Shown here: positions 25,227 through 34,563 of the stretch, one piece after another
Position numbering within the stretch: the first letter of the stretch is position 1
Layout: every line of letters starts with the position of its first letter
Source of the DNA: Arthrobacter sp. efr-133-R2A-120
Lineage (GTDB): Bacteria; Actinomycetota; Actinomycetes; Actinomycetales; Micrococcaceae
Reading direction: 5' to 3'
Assembly: GCF_030209835.1 (NCBI RefSeq)
Contig: NZ_JARVRF010000011.1
Coordinates: forward strand, 186,001 to 250,000
Length of the DNA stretch: 64,000 bases
Notes under the pieces: model-generated
Seen by the model: only the letters and a program-made list of their open reading frames with translations
Databases searched by the model: none
Told to the model about the DNA's origin: nothing
Program-made: the position numbers and the translations under genes

Positions 25227-26534
25227 TCACAACAGTGCCCGTCCCCTGTCCACACCTTCGCGGGAACTAACTGACACCGCCAATTGAGCGCGGTACACGG
25301 GGGATACCCGCTCGGCGACGAGGAAGAGGACTGAGCCGCTGGCGAGCATGCCCGCAAGCAGCAGCCAGATCAGGGCAAACGGGACGGTATGGTTGTCGGC
25401 GAGGCCGGGGATCAGTCCAGATATTGCGGCGCCGATCCCGACGGGCACGAGAAGTGCCCCGCTGATCTGCGCATAACGTTCCGGTGGGAAACAGGCCAGA
25501 GTGGCGATGGCGAAGAGGGCGCCGAAGACGGGCGTGCTGAATCCGAGCAGGAGGACGGCGATATACAACCACCACTCGTTGGAGGCGAAGACAGCGACAG
25601 CGAAGCCGGAGACTCCCAGCAGCCCTACGGGCACGACAGCCCACAGTTGGCGACCGAAAACACATCCGGCTCCCGGCATCACGAAGCGTCCAACCAGTCC
25701 GGCAGAGCCCATGATGGTGAACGCTATGGCGAGCTGTGTCGCGCTGAAGCCTTGGCCTGCTCCCCAGACAGGCAGGAGGATGGGTACGGCCGTCTGCACA
25801 AGCAGTGAAGTAAAGAATGCGGCGCACAGCAGCAGGAAGGACGCTTCGCGCCACGGAGCCGCCGCCCGAGCCCGTGTCGCGGTATTCACGCCGGGCACCA
25901 GTCCACGGCGGGGGTAGCGGGAGGGCAGGAGCCTTGCCGCGAGCAAGCTTGTGACCAGCACCGTTGCGCCAACGACGACGGCAGCCATCCTCCAGTCGGT
26001 GGCGTCGGTGACGAGTGCACTGATCGCTGGGTATGCGGCCGTGCCGACAGGGGCACCACAGGCCACCACGCCGAAGAGGCGGTCCCGCCGGCTCTGATCC
26101 GAGATCATGAGTACGGGATGGTTGGCGGCCATCTGTCCCAGGCCGTGCGTCCCCAAGCCAACCAGGATTCCGTATGTCAGGGTAGCTTCGATGGGAGACG
26201 TCACGAGAGGAACCGCTGCCATCCCCAGCCCGCACAACACCCCGCCGGCAATGAACATGAACCGGGTTCCATAGCGTGCAAACACCCGCCAGGCCAGTGG
26301 CGCCGTCAACGTGAACACCAGCCAGTGCACGGTGAAAGGCATCGCCAGCACAAGTACGGTCGAATTCAACTGATCGGACAGGCCGGGCAGAATCACGCCG
26401 TAGCTGAACCGGACGCCTGACACCGCCGCAAGCGCAATCACGCCCGCGGAGGCGGCCCGCACCTCACCGACAGTGACGCCGGCACGGCTGGTGGAGCGCG
26501 GCACCGCTACCTCAATCCCACAGCACGTCGCCAC
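25227..26534 (-). CDS. MFS transporter
   Basis: A 435-residue membrane protein with about 12 hydrophobic segments and a GILVGLGTHGLGQ helix in the first half. It resembles oxalate/formate-antiporter or monocarboxylate-type MFS carriers in having a short polar linker (RYPRRGLVPG) near the middle. It is transcribed convergently to the CoA-transferase-like gene, only 25 nt apart, and leftward from the intergenic control region at 26535-26837. The substrate is unknown, probably an organic acid. Confidence 0.83.
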   Translation of the reverse strand: MATCCGIEVAVPRSTSRAGVTVGEVRAASAGVIALAAVSGVRFSYGVILPGLSDQLNSTVLVLAMPFTVHWLVFTLTAPLAWRVFARYGTRFMFIAGGVLCGLGMAAVPLVTSPIEATLTYGILVGLGTHGLGQMAANHPVLMISDQSRRDRLFGVVACGAPVGTAAYPAISALVTDATDWRMAAVVVGATVLVTSLLAARLLPSRYPRRGLVPGVNTATRARAAAPWREASFLLLCAAFFTSLLVQTAVPILLPVWGAGQGFSATQLAIAFTIMGSAGLVGRFVMPGAGCVFGRQLWAVVPVGLLGVSGFAVAVFASNEWWLYIAVLLLGFSTPVFGALFAIATLACFPPERYAQISGALLVPVGIGAAISGLIPGLADNHTVPFALIWLLLAGMLASGSVLFLVAERVSPVYRAQLAVSVSSREGVDRGRALL

Positions 26535-26837
26535 CGCTGCTCGGACTCTGATGTGGGCCCGGCCGCGCCGAAAGCGAGAAATGCGTCATGGGATTTCCTG
26601 TCGGTGATGCCTGATTCCAGGTTCGTGTCGGTCCGCCACGCGTTGGCGTGGAGCTGGCAAGGAGACAGCGCGCGGATCCGGAAACGACTAACTATGATTA
26701 TAGATATCCTGATGCGCATCGATCAAGTATTTGGATACTCACCCGGGCACTAGAGAGTGTTCAATCTGTTCCCGGGGAACAGAGCGGTCAATCTGTTCCC
26801 GGGAGCGCTCGGCTGCGGGCGTGAGTAACGCGACGAG
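26535..26837. promoter_or_regulatory. Control region between MFS and LacI genes
   Basis: No gene is seen. An AT-rich promoter-like stretch (26686-26720; reverse strand ATAATCATAGTTAG) resembles the shared 16-bp element and should serve the MFS gene. Further right, the 16-bp unit TCAATCTGTTCCCGGG is repeated exactly at 26761 and 26788. The first copy is part of an inverted repeat TCTGTTCCC-G-GGGAACAGA (26765-26783), which may terminate or regulate. Confidence 0.55.
26761..26803. repeat. 16-bp direct repeat overlapping an inverted repeat
   Basis: TCAATCTGTTCCCGGG occurs at 26761-26776 and again at 26788-26803. The first copy extends into the 19-bp inverted repeat centred at 26774. The second runs into GGGAGCGCTC, a self-complementary core seen in some LacI-family operators. 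The region lies just downstream of the lacI-type gene. Confidence 0.6.
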
Positions 26838-27839
26838 TCAGGCGGGTGCGAACGCGCTTGAGGCGCGCACCACGAGGGTAGGCTCGAGTTCGACGCGGAT
26901 CGCAGGGCGGTCAGGGTCGTCGAGCCGGGCCAAGAGCAGCCGGGTTGCCTCCGCCGCCAATTGCGCCACGTCCTGCCGCACTGTTGTGAGGTTCAGCGAC
27001 TGCCAGGACGCCTGTTGTATGTCGTCGTAGCCGATCACCCATAAGTCTTCGGGCACACGAATGCCGGCGGCCTTGGCTGTGTCGAGGGCGGCGAAGGCGA
27101 GGAGGTCGTTGCTGCACACGAGGGCGTTGATGTCCGGGTTCAGGCGGAGGAGCCGCGCGGCGGTGCGGCATCCACTTTCGTGCGTGTACGCGCCGTGAGC
27201 GACGAGTTCGTCGGGGAGGGGGTGACCGAGTCGGGCCAGACGGTCCGAGAAGCCTCCAAGGCGCTGCGCCGTGGTGCTGGCCAAGGGAGTTCCGCCGATG
27301 AATGCGGTCCGGGTGCGCCCGTGGGCGACCAGGTAGTCGGCGATCAGGCCGGCGCCTTGCCGGTTGGCGCTTGAGACTTGATCGCAATCGGCGCCCTCGA
27401 CGGTGCGGTTGACCAGCACGAGGGGGCTTCGCTGTTCGAGCGCCCGTGCCAGTTCATGGGAGTGCTCGGTGACGGTGGTGAATATCACCCCGTCCACGGT
27501 CCCCTCCCGGATCGCGTCAAGGGCGGCCTGATTCTTGCCCCCGTCCGAGACCCATACGGTCATACGGTGGTCGGAGGCATCGAGGCTGCGGCTGAGCGCC
27601 TCAAGAAGCTGTGGGTAGAACGGGTTGCCAAGGTCGGCCACGACGACCCCGATGGTCCCGGTGCGACCGGTCTTCATGGTGCGCGCAGCACGATTCGGAA
27701 CATAGCCGATGCGCGTCATGGCGTCCATGACACGGGCGCGCGTTTTTTCGCTCACGGGTGTCCCGGCGGTGAGCACGCGCGACACGGTCGCCTGCGAGAC
27801 GCCGGCCTCGCGGGCCACGTCACGGCTTGTCGCTGCCAT
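26838..27839 (-). CDS. LacI-family transcriptional regulator
   Basis: A 333-residue LacI-type repressor. It has an N-terminal helix-turn-helix (residues about 5-25, DVAREAGVSQATVSRVL), a hinge helix with NRAARTMKTGRTGTIGVV, and a periplasmic-binding-like effector domain ending in GYDDIQQASW and LTTVRQD. Such regulators usually sense a sugar or sugar-like molecule. It is divergent from the HisD-like dehydrogenase gene, with a perfect 16-bp palindrome in the shared promoter, so autoregulation and control of that operon are likely. Confidence 0.93.
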   Translation of the reverse strand: MAATSRDVAREAGVSQATVSRVLTAGTPVSEKTRARVMDAMTRIGYVPNRAARTMKTGRTGTIGVVVADLGNPFYPQLLEALSRSLDASDHRMTVWVSDGGKNQAALDAIREGTVDGVIFTTVTEHSHELARALEQRSPLVLVNRTVEGADCDQVSSANRQGAGLIADYLVAHGRTRTAFIGGTPLASTTAQRLGGFSDRLARLGHPLPDELVAHGAYTHESGCRTAARLLRLNPDINALVCSNDLLAFAALDTAKAAGIRVPEDLWVIGYDDIQQASWQSLNLTTVRQDVAQLAAEATRLLLARLDDPDRPAIRVELEPTLVVRASSAFAPA

Positions 27840-27917
27840 CGTTTCGATCGTCCTTTCGTGATCAACCTACGGTCTTGTCCTCATCAACTTACAGTCTTGC
27901 TGCACTGCCATTTCATG

Positions 27918-27933
27918 ATGTATACGTATACAT
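27918..27933. promoter_or_regulatory. Perfect 16-bp palindrome, candidate LacI operator
   Basis: ATGTATACGTATACAT is fully self-complementary and lies between the divergent lacI-type and hisD-like genes, 39 nt before the latter. Its centre is CG, as in many LacI-family operators, and it is AT-rich in a GC-rich region. Confidence 0.65.
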
Positions 27934-27971
27934 ATTCAAACTCTCCGAACATGAACCGGTAAAGGACATCC

Positions 27972-29312
27972 ATGAGCGCCCCATTCACATCAACCTCCCT
28001 AGACCTCAAGACCCGCGCCGCCGGGGAACGCGTGGCCGGCTCTGATCCGAAGGTAAAGAACACCGTCGAGGAGGTGATTGCCGATATCCGCGACCGCGGC
28101 GACGTCGCCGTACGCGAATACTCACAGAAGTTCGATGCGTGGGCACCGGAATCGTTCCTCCTTGGTGCTGAACAGATCGCAGACGTGATGGCCCGCGTGC
28201 CCGAACAGGTGCTCGCCGACATCCGCTTCGTGCAGACCCAGGTGCGCACCATGGCCGAGCATCAGCTTGCCTCGCTCCAAGAATTCGAGGTTGAAACGTT
28301 CCCCGGCGTCTTTCTGGGTCAGAAGAACGTGCCAGTCACCACCATCGGCGCATACGTTCCGGGCGGCCGCTACCCACTGCTCGCCTCGGCGCACATGACC
28401 GTGGTCACCGCCAAGGTCGCCGGCGTCGAACGCGTCGCCGCCGCTACGCCTCCCATCGACGGCGGCATCCCGGACGCCACTGTTGCCGCCCTGCACCTCG
28501 CCGGCGCCGACGAAATCTACATCCTTGGCGGCGTCCAGGCGATAGCGGCCCTGGCCGTGGGCACCGAAACCATCGACCCCGTGCACATGCTGGCAGGACC
28601 TGGCAACGCCTTTGTTGCCGAAGCGAAGCGCCAGCTATTCGGCGAGGTCGGCATCGACCTGTTCGCCGGGCCGACCGAAGTGCTCATCGTCGCCGATGAG
28701 CACGCGGATCCCTTCGTCGTCGCCGTCGACTTACTTTCGCAAGCCGAACATGGACCCGATTCCCCGGCCGTGCTCATCACCACCTCGGAGGATCTCGGCC
28801 GTGCCGTGATCGATCACGTTGATCGGCTCTTGCCCGGTATGCCCACTCGCGACTTCGCGGAAGCGGCGTGGCGGGACTACGGCGAGGTGCACGTCGTCGA
28901 TACCCTCAACGAGGCGTACGCGCTGGCCGACGGCTACGCGTTCGAGCACGTGCAAATCATGACCGCACAGCCTCGGGAGGCGCTGGAGAAGATGCGCCAC
29001 TACGGTGCCCTCTTCCTCGGCGAAGGGACGTGTGTGTCGTACGGTGACAAGACCATTGGCACGAACCATGTACTTCCCACCCGAGGTGCAGCCCGCTACA
29101 CCGGCGGGCTCTGGGTCGGCAAGTTTCTTCGCACCGTCACTTACCAGGAGGTGCGCAACGAAGAATCCAGTGCCATGCTGGGGGAGATCACGGGCCGCGC
29201 CGCCCGCGTCGAGCGCTTTGAGGGTCACGCGCGCTCGGGTGACGTGCGGGTGGCCAAGTACCGGGGCGACGCGTTCGAATGGATGCCGCAGTCTGCCGCA
29301 CGGAAAGGCTAA
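27972..29312 (+). CDS. Histidinol dehydrogenase-like NAD-dependent polyol/sulfonate dehydrogenase
   Basis: A 446-residue HisD-family protein. Family marks are TTIGAYVPGGRYPLLASAHM, the HMLAGPGNAFVAEAKRQ segment, the zinc-site SQAEHGPDS, and GTNHVLPTRGAARYTGG. The CVSYGDKTIGTNH version of the last motif is unlike true histidinol dehydrogenases (which read GDY.SG.NH). It resembles my memory of the sulfopropanediol-dehydrogenase (HpsN) branch. With no other his genes present, a catabolic role is more likely: oxidation of a polyol or 2,3-dihydroxypropane-1-sulfonate-like alcohol through an aldehyde to an acid. Confidence 0.82.
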   Translation: MSAPFTSTSLDLKTRAAGERVAGSDPKVKNTVEEVIADIRDRGDVAVREYSQKFDAWAPESFLLGAEQIADVMARVPEQVLADIRFVQTQVRTMAEHQLASLQEFEVETFPGVFLGQKNVPVTTIGAYVPGGRYPLLASAHMTVVTAKVAGVERVAAATPPIDGGIPDATVAALHLAGADEIYILGGVQAIAALAVGTETIDPVHMLAGPGNAFVAEAKRQLFGEVGIDLFAGPTEVLIVADEHADPFVVAVDLLSQAEHGPDSPAVLITTSEDLGRAVIDHVDRLLPGMPTRDFAEAAWRDYGEVHVVDTLNEAYALADGYAFEHVQIMTAQPREALEKMRHYGALFLGEGTCVSYGDKTIGTNHVLPTRGAARYTGGLWVGKFLRTVTYQEVRNEESSAMLGEITGRAARVERFEGHARSGDVRVAKYRGDAFEWMPQSAARKG

Positions 29313-29346
29313 GTCCTTGGCGCCCACCCATGGATCGGAGGCTCCT

Positions 29347-30093
29347 ATGTTCTCTTTTCGACTCGATGGCCGCGCCGTCCTCGTCACCGGGGCCGGCCGC
29401 GGGCTCGGTCGGGCGGTCGCCGACGGCTTGAACGAACTGGGAGCCACCGTCTATGGCACTTCCCGGGTACTTGCAGAGGCCGAGCAGATCGCTGAGCGCT
29501 ACGGAACGTCGCCGGTGGTGCTGGATGTGACAGATATCGACGAGGCCGCCGCTGTCATCCAGCGGCTGCACGCCCAGGGCGCAGGAATTAGCCTCCTCGT
29601 CAACAACGCGGGGGTGAACGTGCCGCAGCCAGCCTTCGAGGTCACCCCTGAGGCATGGGACCAAGTTCATCAGCTGAACGCGAAAGGTCTGTTCTTTCTG
29701 TCGCAAACCATCGCGAAGCATTGGGCCGTCGAGGGAATCAAAGGGTCGATCGTAAACATTGGTTCCCAAGCGGGCATCGTCGCCATCGAAGATCGCGTTT
29801 CATACAGCTCCAGCAAGGCAGCCGTCATTCAGCTGACCAGAAGCATGGCATTCGAGTGGGGGCACCTGGGTATCCGCGTCAACACAGTGGCACCCACCTT
29901 CATTCGTACGGAGTTGACTGAATCGACGCTCTCCCGGCCGGACTTCGCCGCCATCCTGCTCGCCCGCATACCGCTGGGCCGCTTCGGTGAACCCGACGAC
30001 GTCGTGGGAGCCGTCGCCTTCTTGCTCGGCGATGCCGCCGCTCTGATCACGGGCCAGACGATCCTCGTCGACGGCGGATATACCATCCACTGA
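29347..30093 (+). CDS. SDR-family oxidoreductase
   Basis: The ATG at 29347 is chosen because GGAGG lies about 6 nt before it; the longer frame to the left overlaps the HisD-like gene. The 248-residue enzyme has TGAGRGLG, NNAGVN, the catalytic Ser in NIGSQAG and the YSSSKAA active site, ending in VDGGYTIH. It sits 34 nt after the HisD-like gene and is likely co-transcribed, forming a two-dehydrogenase unit controlled by the LacI-type regulator. Confidence 0.9.
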   Translation: MFSFRLDGRAVLVTGAGRGLGRAVADGLNELGATVYGTSRVLAEAEQIAERYGTSPVVLDVTDIDEAAAVIQRLHAQGAGISLLVNNAGVNVPQPAFEVTPEAWDQVHQLNAKGLFFLSQTIAKHWAVEGIKGSIVNIGSQAGIVAIEDRVSYSSSKAAVIQLTRSMAFEWGHLGIRVNTVAPTFIRTELTESTLSRPDFAAILLARIPLGRFGEPDDVVGAVAFLLGDAAALITGQTILVDGGYTIH

Positions 30094-30265
30094 GTTCCTA
30101 CCGCACCCATCCGACCGGCCCGCCGTGGGTGTGTAACAACATACCGGGAGCGTCGCGTCCACCGCAGGACCGGCGGATGACACTTCGCCGACGAGGAAAT
30201 GGTCAAGCAATCGTCGATCGGGAATATTATGGTAGGAATACCCCCTTATCGATAGGTTGAATCGC

Positions 30266-31039
30266 ATGAAAACCTCAACGTCCAGCCTTTGGACTGCGGA
30301 TGCATCGCCGACCGCTCTAGGTCGCCAGGTCAAGACGTCGGAACGCGTCGCTTCGGCGATCCTGGAACTAATCATCGAGCGGGAACTTCAGGCCGGGGAC
30401 CGGTTGCCGAACGAGGCTGAGATGATCGAGCATTTCGATGTAGGGCGCGGCTCCCTGCGTGAGGCGCTGCGCATCCTCGAGACCTTTGGCTTGATCGTCC
30501 TGCGCTCGGGCCCCGGTGGCGGCCCCGTGCTTCTACGCGTCAACCCGCGCGATGTCAGCCGCAGTTTCTCCCTTTATCTCAATCTGGGCGGGGCGACGCT
30601 TGAAGAACTGGCCGAGGCGCGCCTCCTTCTCGAGCCGCTTGTCGCGCGCAAAGCCGCTGAATCACTCACGCCGGAATCCGCGGAGCAGATTCGCCGAGCG
30701 CTGGACCGTGAAGCAGGGGATGGTGCTGAGCCCAGCATCATCGTGGAGCGCGCCAATGACTTTCACTACACGCTTGCGCTGAGCACCGGAAACACTGTGC
30801 TGAATCTACTCGCCACGGCGCTGAAGGAGATGTACACGTCACGACTGGTCAATATCGGCCTCGCCGAGAAGACGACCGACAGCACGATTCGCCACGAACA
30901 CGCCGCGATTGGCGAGGCGGTCATTGCCGGAGACGCCGACCTCGCCGAACGCCTCGCACGCGAACACTTCCGCACCCACTTCGAGCAGATAAAGGCCGCC
31001 TCCCCGGGCTTTGTCGCGTCGCGGATCACCTGGGCCTAG
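30266..31039 (+). CDS. GntR-family regulator, FadR/FCD subfamily
   Basis: A 257-residue regulator (ATG at 30266; a TTG at 30257 is possible). The N-terminal winged helix has the GntR pattern ELQAGDRLPNEAEMIEHFDVGRGSLREALR (given here only as landmarks from about residue 36 to 65). The C-terminal helical FCD domain has the metal-binding DFH segment (ANDFHYTL) and two later His (RHEHAAI, REHFRTH). FCD regulators usually sense carboxylic acids or acyl derivatives. It is a good candidate to control the catabolic operons and to bind the shared 16-bp promoter element. Confidence 0.92.
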   Translation: MKTSTSSLWTADASPTALGRQVKTSERVASAILELIIERELQAGDRLPNEAEMIEHFDVGRGSLREALRILETFGLIVLRSGPGGGPVLLRVNPRDVSRSFSLYLNLGGATLEELAEARLLLEPLVARKAAESLTPESAEQIRRALDREAGDGAEPSIIVERANDFHYTLALSTGNTVLNLLATALKEMYTSRLVNIGLAEKTTDSTIRHEHAAIGEAVIAGDADLAERLAREHFRTHFEQIKAASPGFVASRITWA

Positions 31040-31668
31040 GTGTTATTCCCCCGGATCTGTTTCATTTGCCTGCTTTCCGGCGGTTTTGTTCAGTAAGTTT
31101 TCCGTGTCCGGCTAGCGGTGTCGGCGTTCAACAACTCAATTGAGATGGTGCAGCAGACTGCGGCGGGCTTTCCGAGTCAAAGTCCAGGAACGGGCTGAAT
31201 TCCTCCCACTCATGGTTCCATGACCGAGTGACCGCCTGTAATTTCTCAAAGAGTTTCGCGAGATCCTCCAGGGTCGCCCCTTTCGGTGGCGCACGGCTTC
31301 ACCATCAGCATGCATGCCCTTGATCCGATGCCTTAGGTGCAGGCCGGGCAGCGAAGCCTAAGACAGAAGCGCTGCTCGGCCGAGGACGGCGAGTGCCCCG
31401 GGTCGACGCAATTCCTCGGCGAACCCCAACGTGCGGTTCTAACGGCGCCTGCGCGAACGAGCGCAACAATTGCGAGGACGATTTCAATCACCTGGCCACA
31501 CGGCACCTGGCAGACGCATCAGGGGTGGCTTACTCGCTTTAGTGGTTCCAAGGGTTCCATGCGCCATATCCAAAAACTACTTTCCCCCCGATCCCCGTTG
31601 TGCCGCGTCAGGCGGGAAACACCGTCTGATTTACAGGCCGGTTGAAGGGTTATGCGTGTTCGCCATGA
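31040..31668. other. Gene-poor junction region with decayed transposase
   Basis: This 630-bp stretch between the GntR gene and the second copy of the duplicated block has no intact gene. Positions 31090-31302 hold a transposase remnant (separate entry). From 31303 to 31668 I see only short frames without motifs. The right end borders directly on the duplicated block, so the region is the likely scar of the event that placed it. Confidence 0.55.
31090..31302 (-). pseudogene. IS256-family (mutator-type) transposase remnant
   Basis: On the minus strand, the frame from 31302 to about 31170 reads LEDLAKLFEKLQAVTRSW, then a WEEFSPFLDFDSE segment. This is the pattern of the region just before the last catalytic part of IS256 transposases (W..W..F.PFL.F..E). 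After a frame change, 31160-31090 reads VCCTISIELLNADT, matching the family's CTTNAIESLNA motif with substitutions, then a stop. Only about 70 residues of the expected roughly 400 remain. Recognition is by motif memory only. Confidence 0.6.
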
Positions 31669-31702
31669 GCTTCGGGGTGTTGGCAGGGTGTGGTCTGAAG
31701 GG

Positions 31703-31732
31703 GTGACAAATATCCGATTCATACATATAGTT
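31703..31732 (+). promoter_or_regulatory. Promoter of second hydrolase copy
   Basis: Identical to 7722-7751: -35 GTGACA, 17-nt spacer and -10 TATAGT, with the shared element ATTCATACATATAGTT at 31717-31732. It can now drive the hydrolase and probably the downstream etfBA-cytochrome b genes. Confidence 0.6.
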
Positions 31733-31792
31733 AGGATGGAATTGCTGGTCTGCCGGGCGTGTTGAGCCCGGACCAACTCAAAGAGGAGCACT

Positions 31793-32644
31793 GTGACTGC
31801 GCACGAGTATCAAGAAGGCCGGGCCAGGGTCAACGGCCTGGACATCCATTACCTGGAATGGGGCAAGCGCGGGAACCAGCCGCTGGTGATGGTGCATGGT
31901 TTGAACGTCACCGCCCACACCTGGGATCCGATCGCGCGCCGTCTTGCGGAGAAGTACCACGTCATTGCCCCGGACCTGCGCGGTCATGGGGAGAGCAGCT
32001 GGTCCCCGCAGGGCTACGCGGTGCGGGCGTTCGCCGGTGATGTCACCGGGCTGCTCGGGCAGATGGGCATCGGACCCTACTACTTGGTCGGGCACTCCAA
32101 CGGGGTGCGTGTCTCGATCGCGATCGCGGGGGAGAACCCCGGGCAGGTGCGGCGGATGGCGTTATCGGATGCGGGGCCGGCGACCAGCGTGGAGGGTGCG
32201 CGGTTCATGCGGGACTTCATCGCGCGCAACACGAACCTGCGCGGTTTCCGTGACGAGAACGAGGTGCGCGAGTTCTACGTGGCGCAGCACCCGGAGTGGG
32301 TCGAGGAGTTCATCGACCTGCACGTGAAGTACCAGGTGCGCCGGAACTGGGCGGGCAAGCTGGTGCCCAAGGCCGACCCGGACCTGCAGTGGATCACCGG
32401 CTCGGTGAGCCTGCCCGACGTCGAGTACCTGTGGGAGATGTCGGCGAAGGCGGCCATGCCGACCCTGTACATGATCGGGCGCACCAGCAACGTCCTGGAC
32501 CAGCCGATCATCGACCGTCTTCAGCAGGTCATGCCCGACGTGCGGGTCGAATGGTTCGAGACCGGCCATTACATCCCCCGCGAGCAACCCAAACAATTCA
32601 CCGACTCCCTCCTGGACTTCTTCGCGGAAGGCGAGCAACGATGA
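31793..32644 (+). CDS. Alpha/beta hydrolase, copy 2
   Basis: A 283-residue paralogue of the protein at 7812-8663. By my reading it differs only at residue 38 (Asn instead of Ser, next to the oxyanion-hole segment HGL) and residue 163 (Val instead of Leu). The nucleophile elbow GHSNGV and the TGHYIP His motif are intact. Same GTG start and ribosome site. Downstream, instead of the CitE-like lyase of copy 1, there is a short 29-codon frame and then etfB, so the copy has a new operon context. Confidence 0.9.
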   Translation: MTAHEYQEGRARVNGLDIHYLEWGKRGNQPLVMVHGLNVTAHTWDPIARRLAEKYHVIAPDLRGHGESSWSPQGYAVRAFAGDVTGLLGQMGIGPYYLVGHSNGVRVSIAIAGENPGQVRRMALSDAGPATSVEGARFMRDFIARNTNLRGFRDENEVREFYVAQHPEWVEEFIDLHVKYQVRRNWAGKLVPKADPDLQWITGSVSLPDVEYLWEMSAKAAMPTLYMIGRTSNVLDQPIIDRLQQVMPDVRVEWFETGHYIPREQPKQFTDSLLDFFAEGEQR

Positions 32645-32730
32645 GTGAGCTCAGCCTCGTCGAGATGCTCACGTACATGGACTACTTTTGCGTGCCGGTG
32701 CCATCCGCACATCCACCATATTTGCAATGA
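32641..32730 (+). CDS. Short 29-codon open frame at repeat junction
   Basis: An ATG overlapping the hydrolase stop (ATGA) opens 29 codons ending in TGA at 32730. The start codon belongs to the duplicated block, where copy 1 uses it for the CitE-like lyase. The rest is sequence from the new site and shows no motif. It is probably an accidental frame that may still couple translation towards etfB. Confidence 0.3.
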   Translation: MSELSLVEMLTYMDYFCVPVPSAHPPYLQ

Positions 32731-32752
32731 GGGAAGGACCGAGGAGAACAAC

Positions 32753-33523
32753 ATGAAGATCGTTGTTTTGGCGAAGGAAGTTCCGGATACGGAAGAGGAG
32801 CGGGTATTGGACCTTCAGACGGGCCTGCTGGACCGGGTGGCTTCGGACCGGATACCGGACGAGATCAACGAGCGTGCCCTCGAGGTGGCCCTGCGGTTCA
32901 AAGATGAGAACAAGGATGCCGAGGTCGTCGTGCTCTGCGTCGGTCCGGCGCAGAGCACGAAGTCGCTGCGCAAACTGTTGTCGATGGGCGCGGACTCGGC
33001 GATCCATGTCGCAGACGACGGGTTGGCCGGGGCTGACGCGTCCGCGACTTCCGCGGCTTTGGCAGCGGCGTTGTCCTGGACCGGATATGACCTGGTGGTG
33101 GCCGGCAATGAGTCCACCGACGGGCGCGGCGGGGTCGTGCCGGCGATGGTTGCGGAGCGGCTGGGCTTGCCCCTGCTGCCCTCCTTGGGCACGGCGACGA
33201 TCACGTCGAGTTCCGTGAGCGGCTTGGTCGGGGTCGAAGGCGGCACACTCTCGGTGAGCGCAGATTTGCCGGCGGTGATCTCGGTGACAGAGAGTGCTGC
33301 CGAGGCTAGGTTCCCGAATTTCAAGGGAATCCTGAAAGCGAAGAAAAAGCCGCTGCAAACCCTCGGGCTATCGGATCTCGGCGTAGGAAGCTTCAGTCCC
33401 ACTCGCAGCGTCATGGTGTCCGCGAATGGGCGCCCGCCTCGGGCCATGGGCCGGAAAGTCGTCGACGAGGGCAATGCCGCCGCCGAACTAGCCGATTTCC
33501 TTGTTGCCGGCCGGCTCATCTGA
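32753..33523 (+). CDS. etfB: Electron transfer flavoprotein subunit beta
   Basis: The ATG at 32753 follows GAGGAGAACAAC. The 256-residue protein has the EtfB/FixA pattern: [15 protein letters not shown] at the start, the [18 protein letters not shown] segment, the [13 protein letters not shown] nucleotide site and [19 protein letters not shown]. It pairs with EtfA just downstream to form the FAD/AMP heterodimer that accepts electrons from acyl-CoA dehydrogenases such as the one at 22.6 kb. Confidence 0.95.
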   Translation: MKIVVLAKEVPDTEEERVLDLQTGLLDRVASDRIPDEINERALEVALRFKDENKDAEVVVLCVGPAQSTKSLRKLLSMGADSAIHVADDGLAGADASATSAALAAALSWTGYDLVVAGNESTDGRGGVVPAMVAERLGLPLLPSLGTATITSSSVSGLVGVEGGTLSVSADLPAVISVTESAAEARFPNFKGILKAKKKPLQTLGLSDLGVGSFSPTRSVMVSANGRPPRAMGRKVVDEGNAAAELADFLVAGRLI

Positions 33524-33554
33524 ACCTCTACAAGAACTCGAAGGGACATTTCCG

Positions 33555-34538
33555 ATGGCCAATGTCATTGTTTTGATCGAAACCACGAACACGGGCGGGG
33601 CCAAATCCACCGCAGCCTCCTTGCTCGGTGCGGCCTCGTTGCTGGGCACCCCGGTGGCGGTTGCCGCCGTCGTGCACGGGGCGGGCGGCGATCTGGCCAC
33701 CGAACTCGGTGCCCTGGGCGCGGCCAGCGTGCGTATCTATGAATCCGACAGGGCCGGCCAGTTGCTGGCTGCCCCGGACCTGGACGCGTTGTCGGATGCC
33801 GTACGTGTGCTTTCACCTGCAGCGGTGCTTGTGGCCAACACGGTCGAAAGCCGTGAGGTCGCCGCGCGCCTGGCAGTGCGAACGGGCGCGGGGCTGCTGA
33901 TCGACGCAGTCGGCGTGCGCGCCGAGGGGGATCGCGTCATTGCCACGCACTCGGTGTTCGGCGGCGCGTACACCACCGAGTCGGCAGTCGACGGGGGACT
34001 GCCGATCATCACACTGCGCCTGGGGGCTATCGACGACCGAGCAGCGGCAGTGAATGCTGACGCCGTCAGCATGGCGGCGGAGAATGGTCCCGGTCGTTTC
34101 GCGACAATCGAGTCCTCAACTGCGACGACCGTGGATTCCGGACGCCCGGCCCTGCGGGGGGCAGCGGTAGTGGTTTCCGGTGGGCGCGGGCTTGGTTCGA
34201 AGGAGAACTTCGTCCTTGTCGAGCAGCTTGCAGATGCGCTAGGCGCGGCAGTGGGCGCTTCCCGCGCCGCGGTCGATGCCGGCTACGTACCGCAGTCGCA
34301 CCAAGTGGGGCAGACGGGCGTCGCAGTATCCCCGCAACTGTATATCGCGCTGGGTATTTCCGGGGCGATCCAGCACCGGGCCGGGATGCAAACGTCCAAA
34401 ACCATCGTGGCGATCAACAAGGACGAGGATGCCCCGATCTTCGACGTCGCCGACTTCGGCATTGTCGGCGACGTGTTCACCGTGGTTCCCCAGTTGATCG
34501 CGGCCGTTGAGGCCCGCCAGCTTTCCGCCAGCCGCTGA
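33555..34538 (+). CDS. etfA: Electron transfer flavoprotein subunit alpha
   Basis: The ATG at 33555 is chosen for its spacing behind AAGGGA and because family similarity starts there. The 327-residue protein ends in the EtfA FAD-binding domain, with landmarks [50 protein letters not shown] and [12 protein letters not shown]. It forms a complex with EtfB. It is followed 25 nt later by a membrane cytochrome b, which could be its route into the respiratory chain. Confidence 0.96.
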   Translation: MANVIVLIETTNTGGAKSTAASLLGAASLLGTPVAVAAVVHGAGGDLATELGALGAASVRIYESDRAGQLLAAPDLDALSDAVRVLSPAAVLVANTVESREVAARLAVRTGAGLLIDAVGVRAEGDRVIATHSVFGGAYTTESAVDGGLPIITLRLGAIDDRAAAVNADAVSMAAENGPGRFATIESSTATTVDSGRPALRGAAVVVSGGRGLGSKENFVLVEQLADALGAAVGASRAAVDAGYVPQSHQVGQTGVAVSPQLYIALGISGAIQHRAGMQTSKTIVAINKDEDAPIFDVADFGIVGDVFTVVPQLIAAVEARQLSASR

Positions 34539-34563
34539 CCGCTCAAACAAGGAAGCCACCGAA

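Larger units (their letters stand above)
31669..32645 (+). repeat. 977-bp direct repeat, copy 2
   Basis: This is a near-identical copy of 7688-8664. It begins with the last 30 nt of the Gfo/Idh gene, here without the rest of that gene, and continues through the promoter and hydrolase gene to 1 nt past the stop codon. Identity ends abruptly at both edges. Carrying a meaningless gene tail marks this as the derived copy. Confidence 0.93.

Noticed and set aside
26761..26803. CRISPR-like array
   Set aside because: Only two repeat units of 16 bp with an 11-nt gap; no array and no cas genes anywhere in the window.
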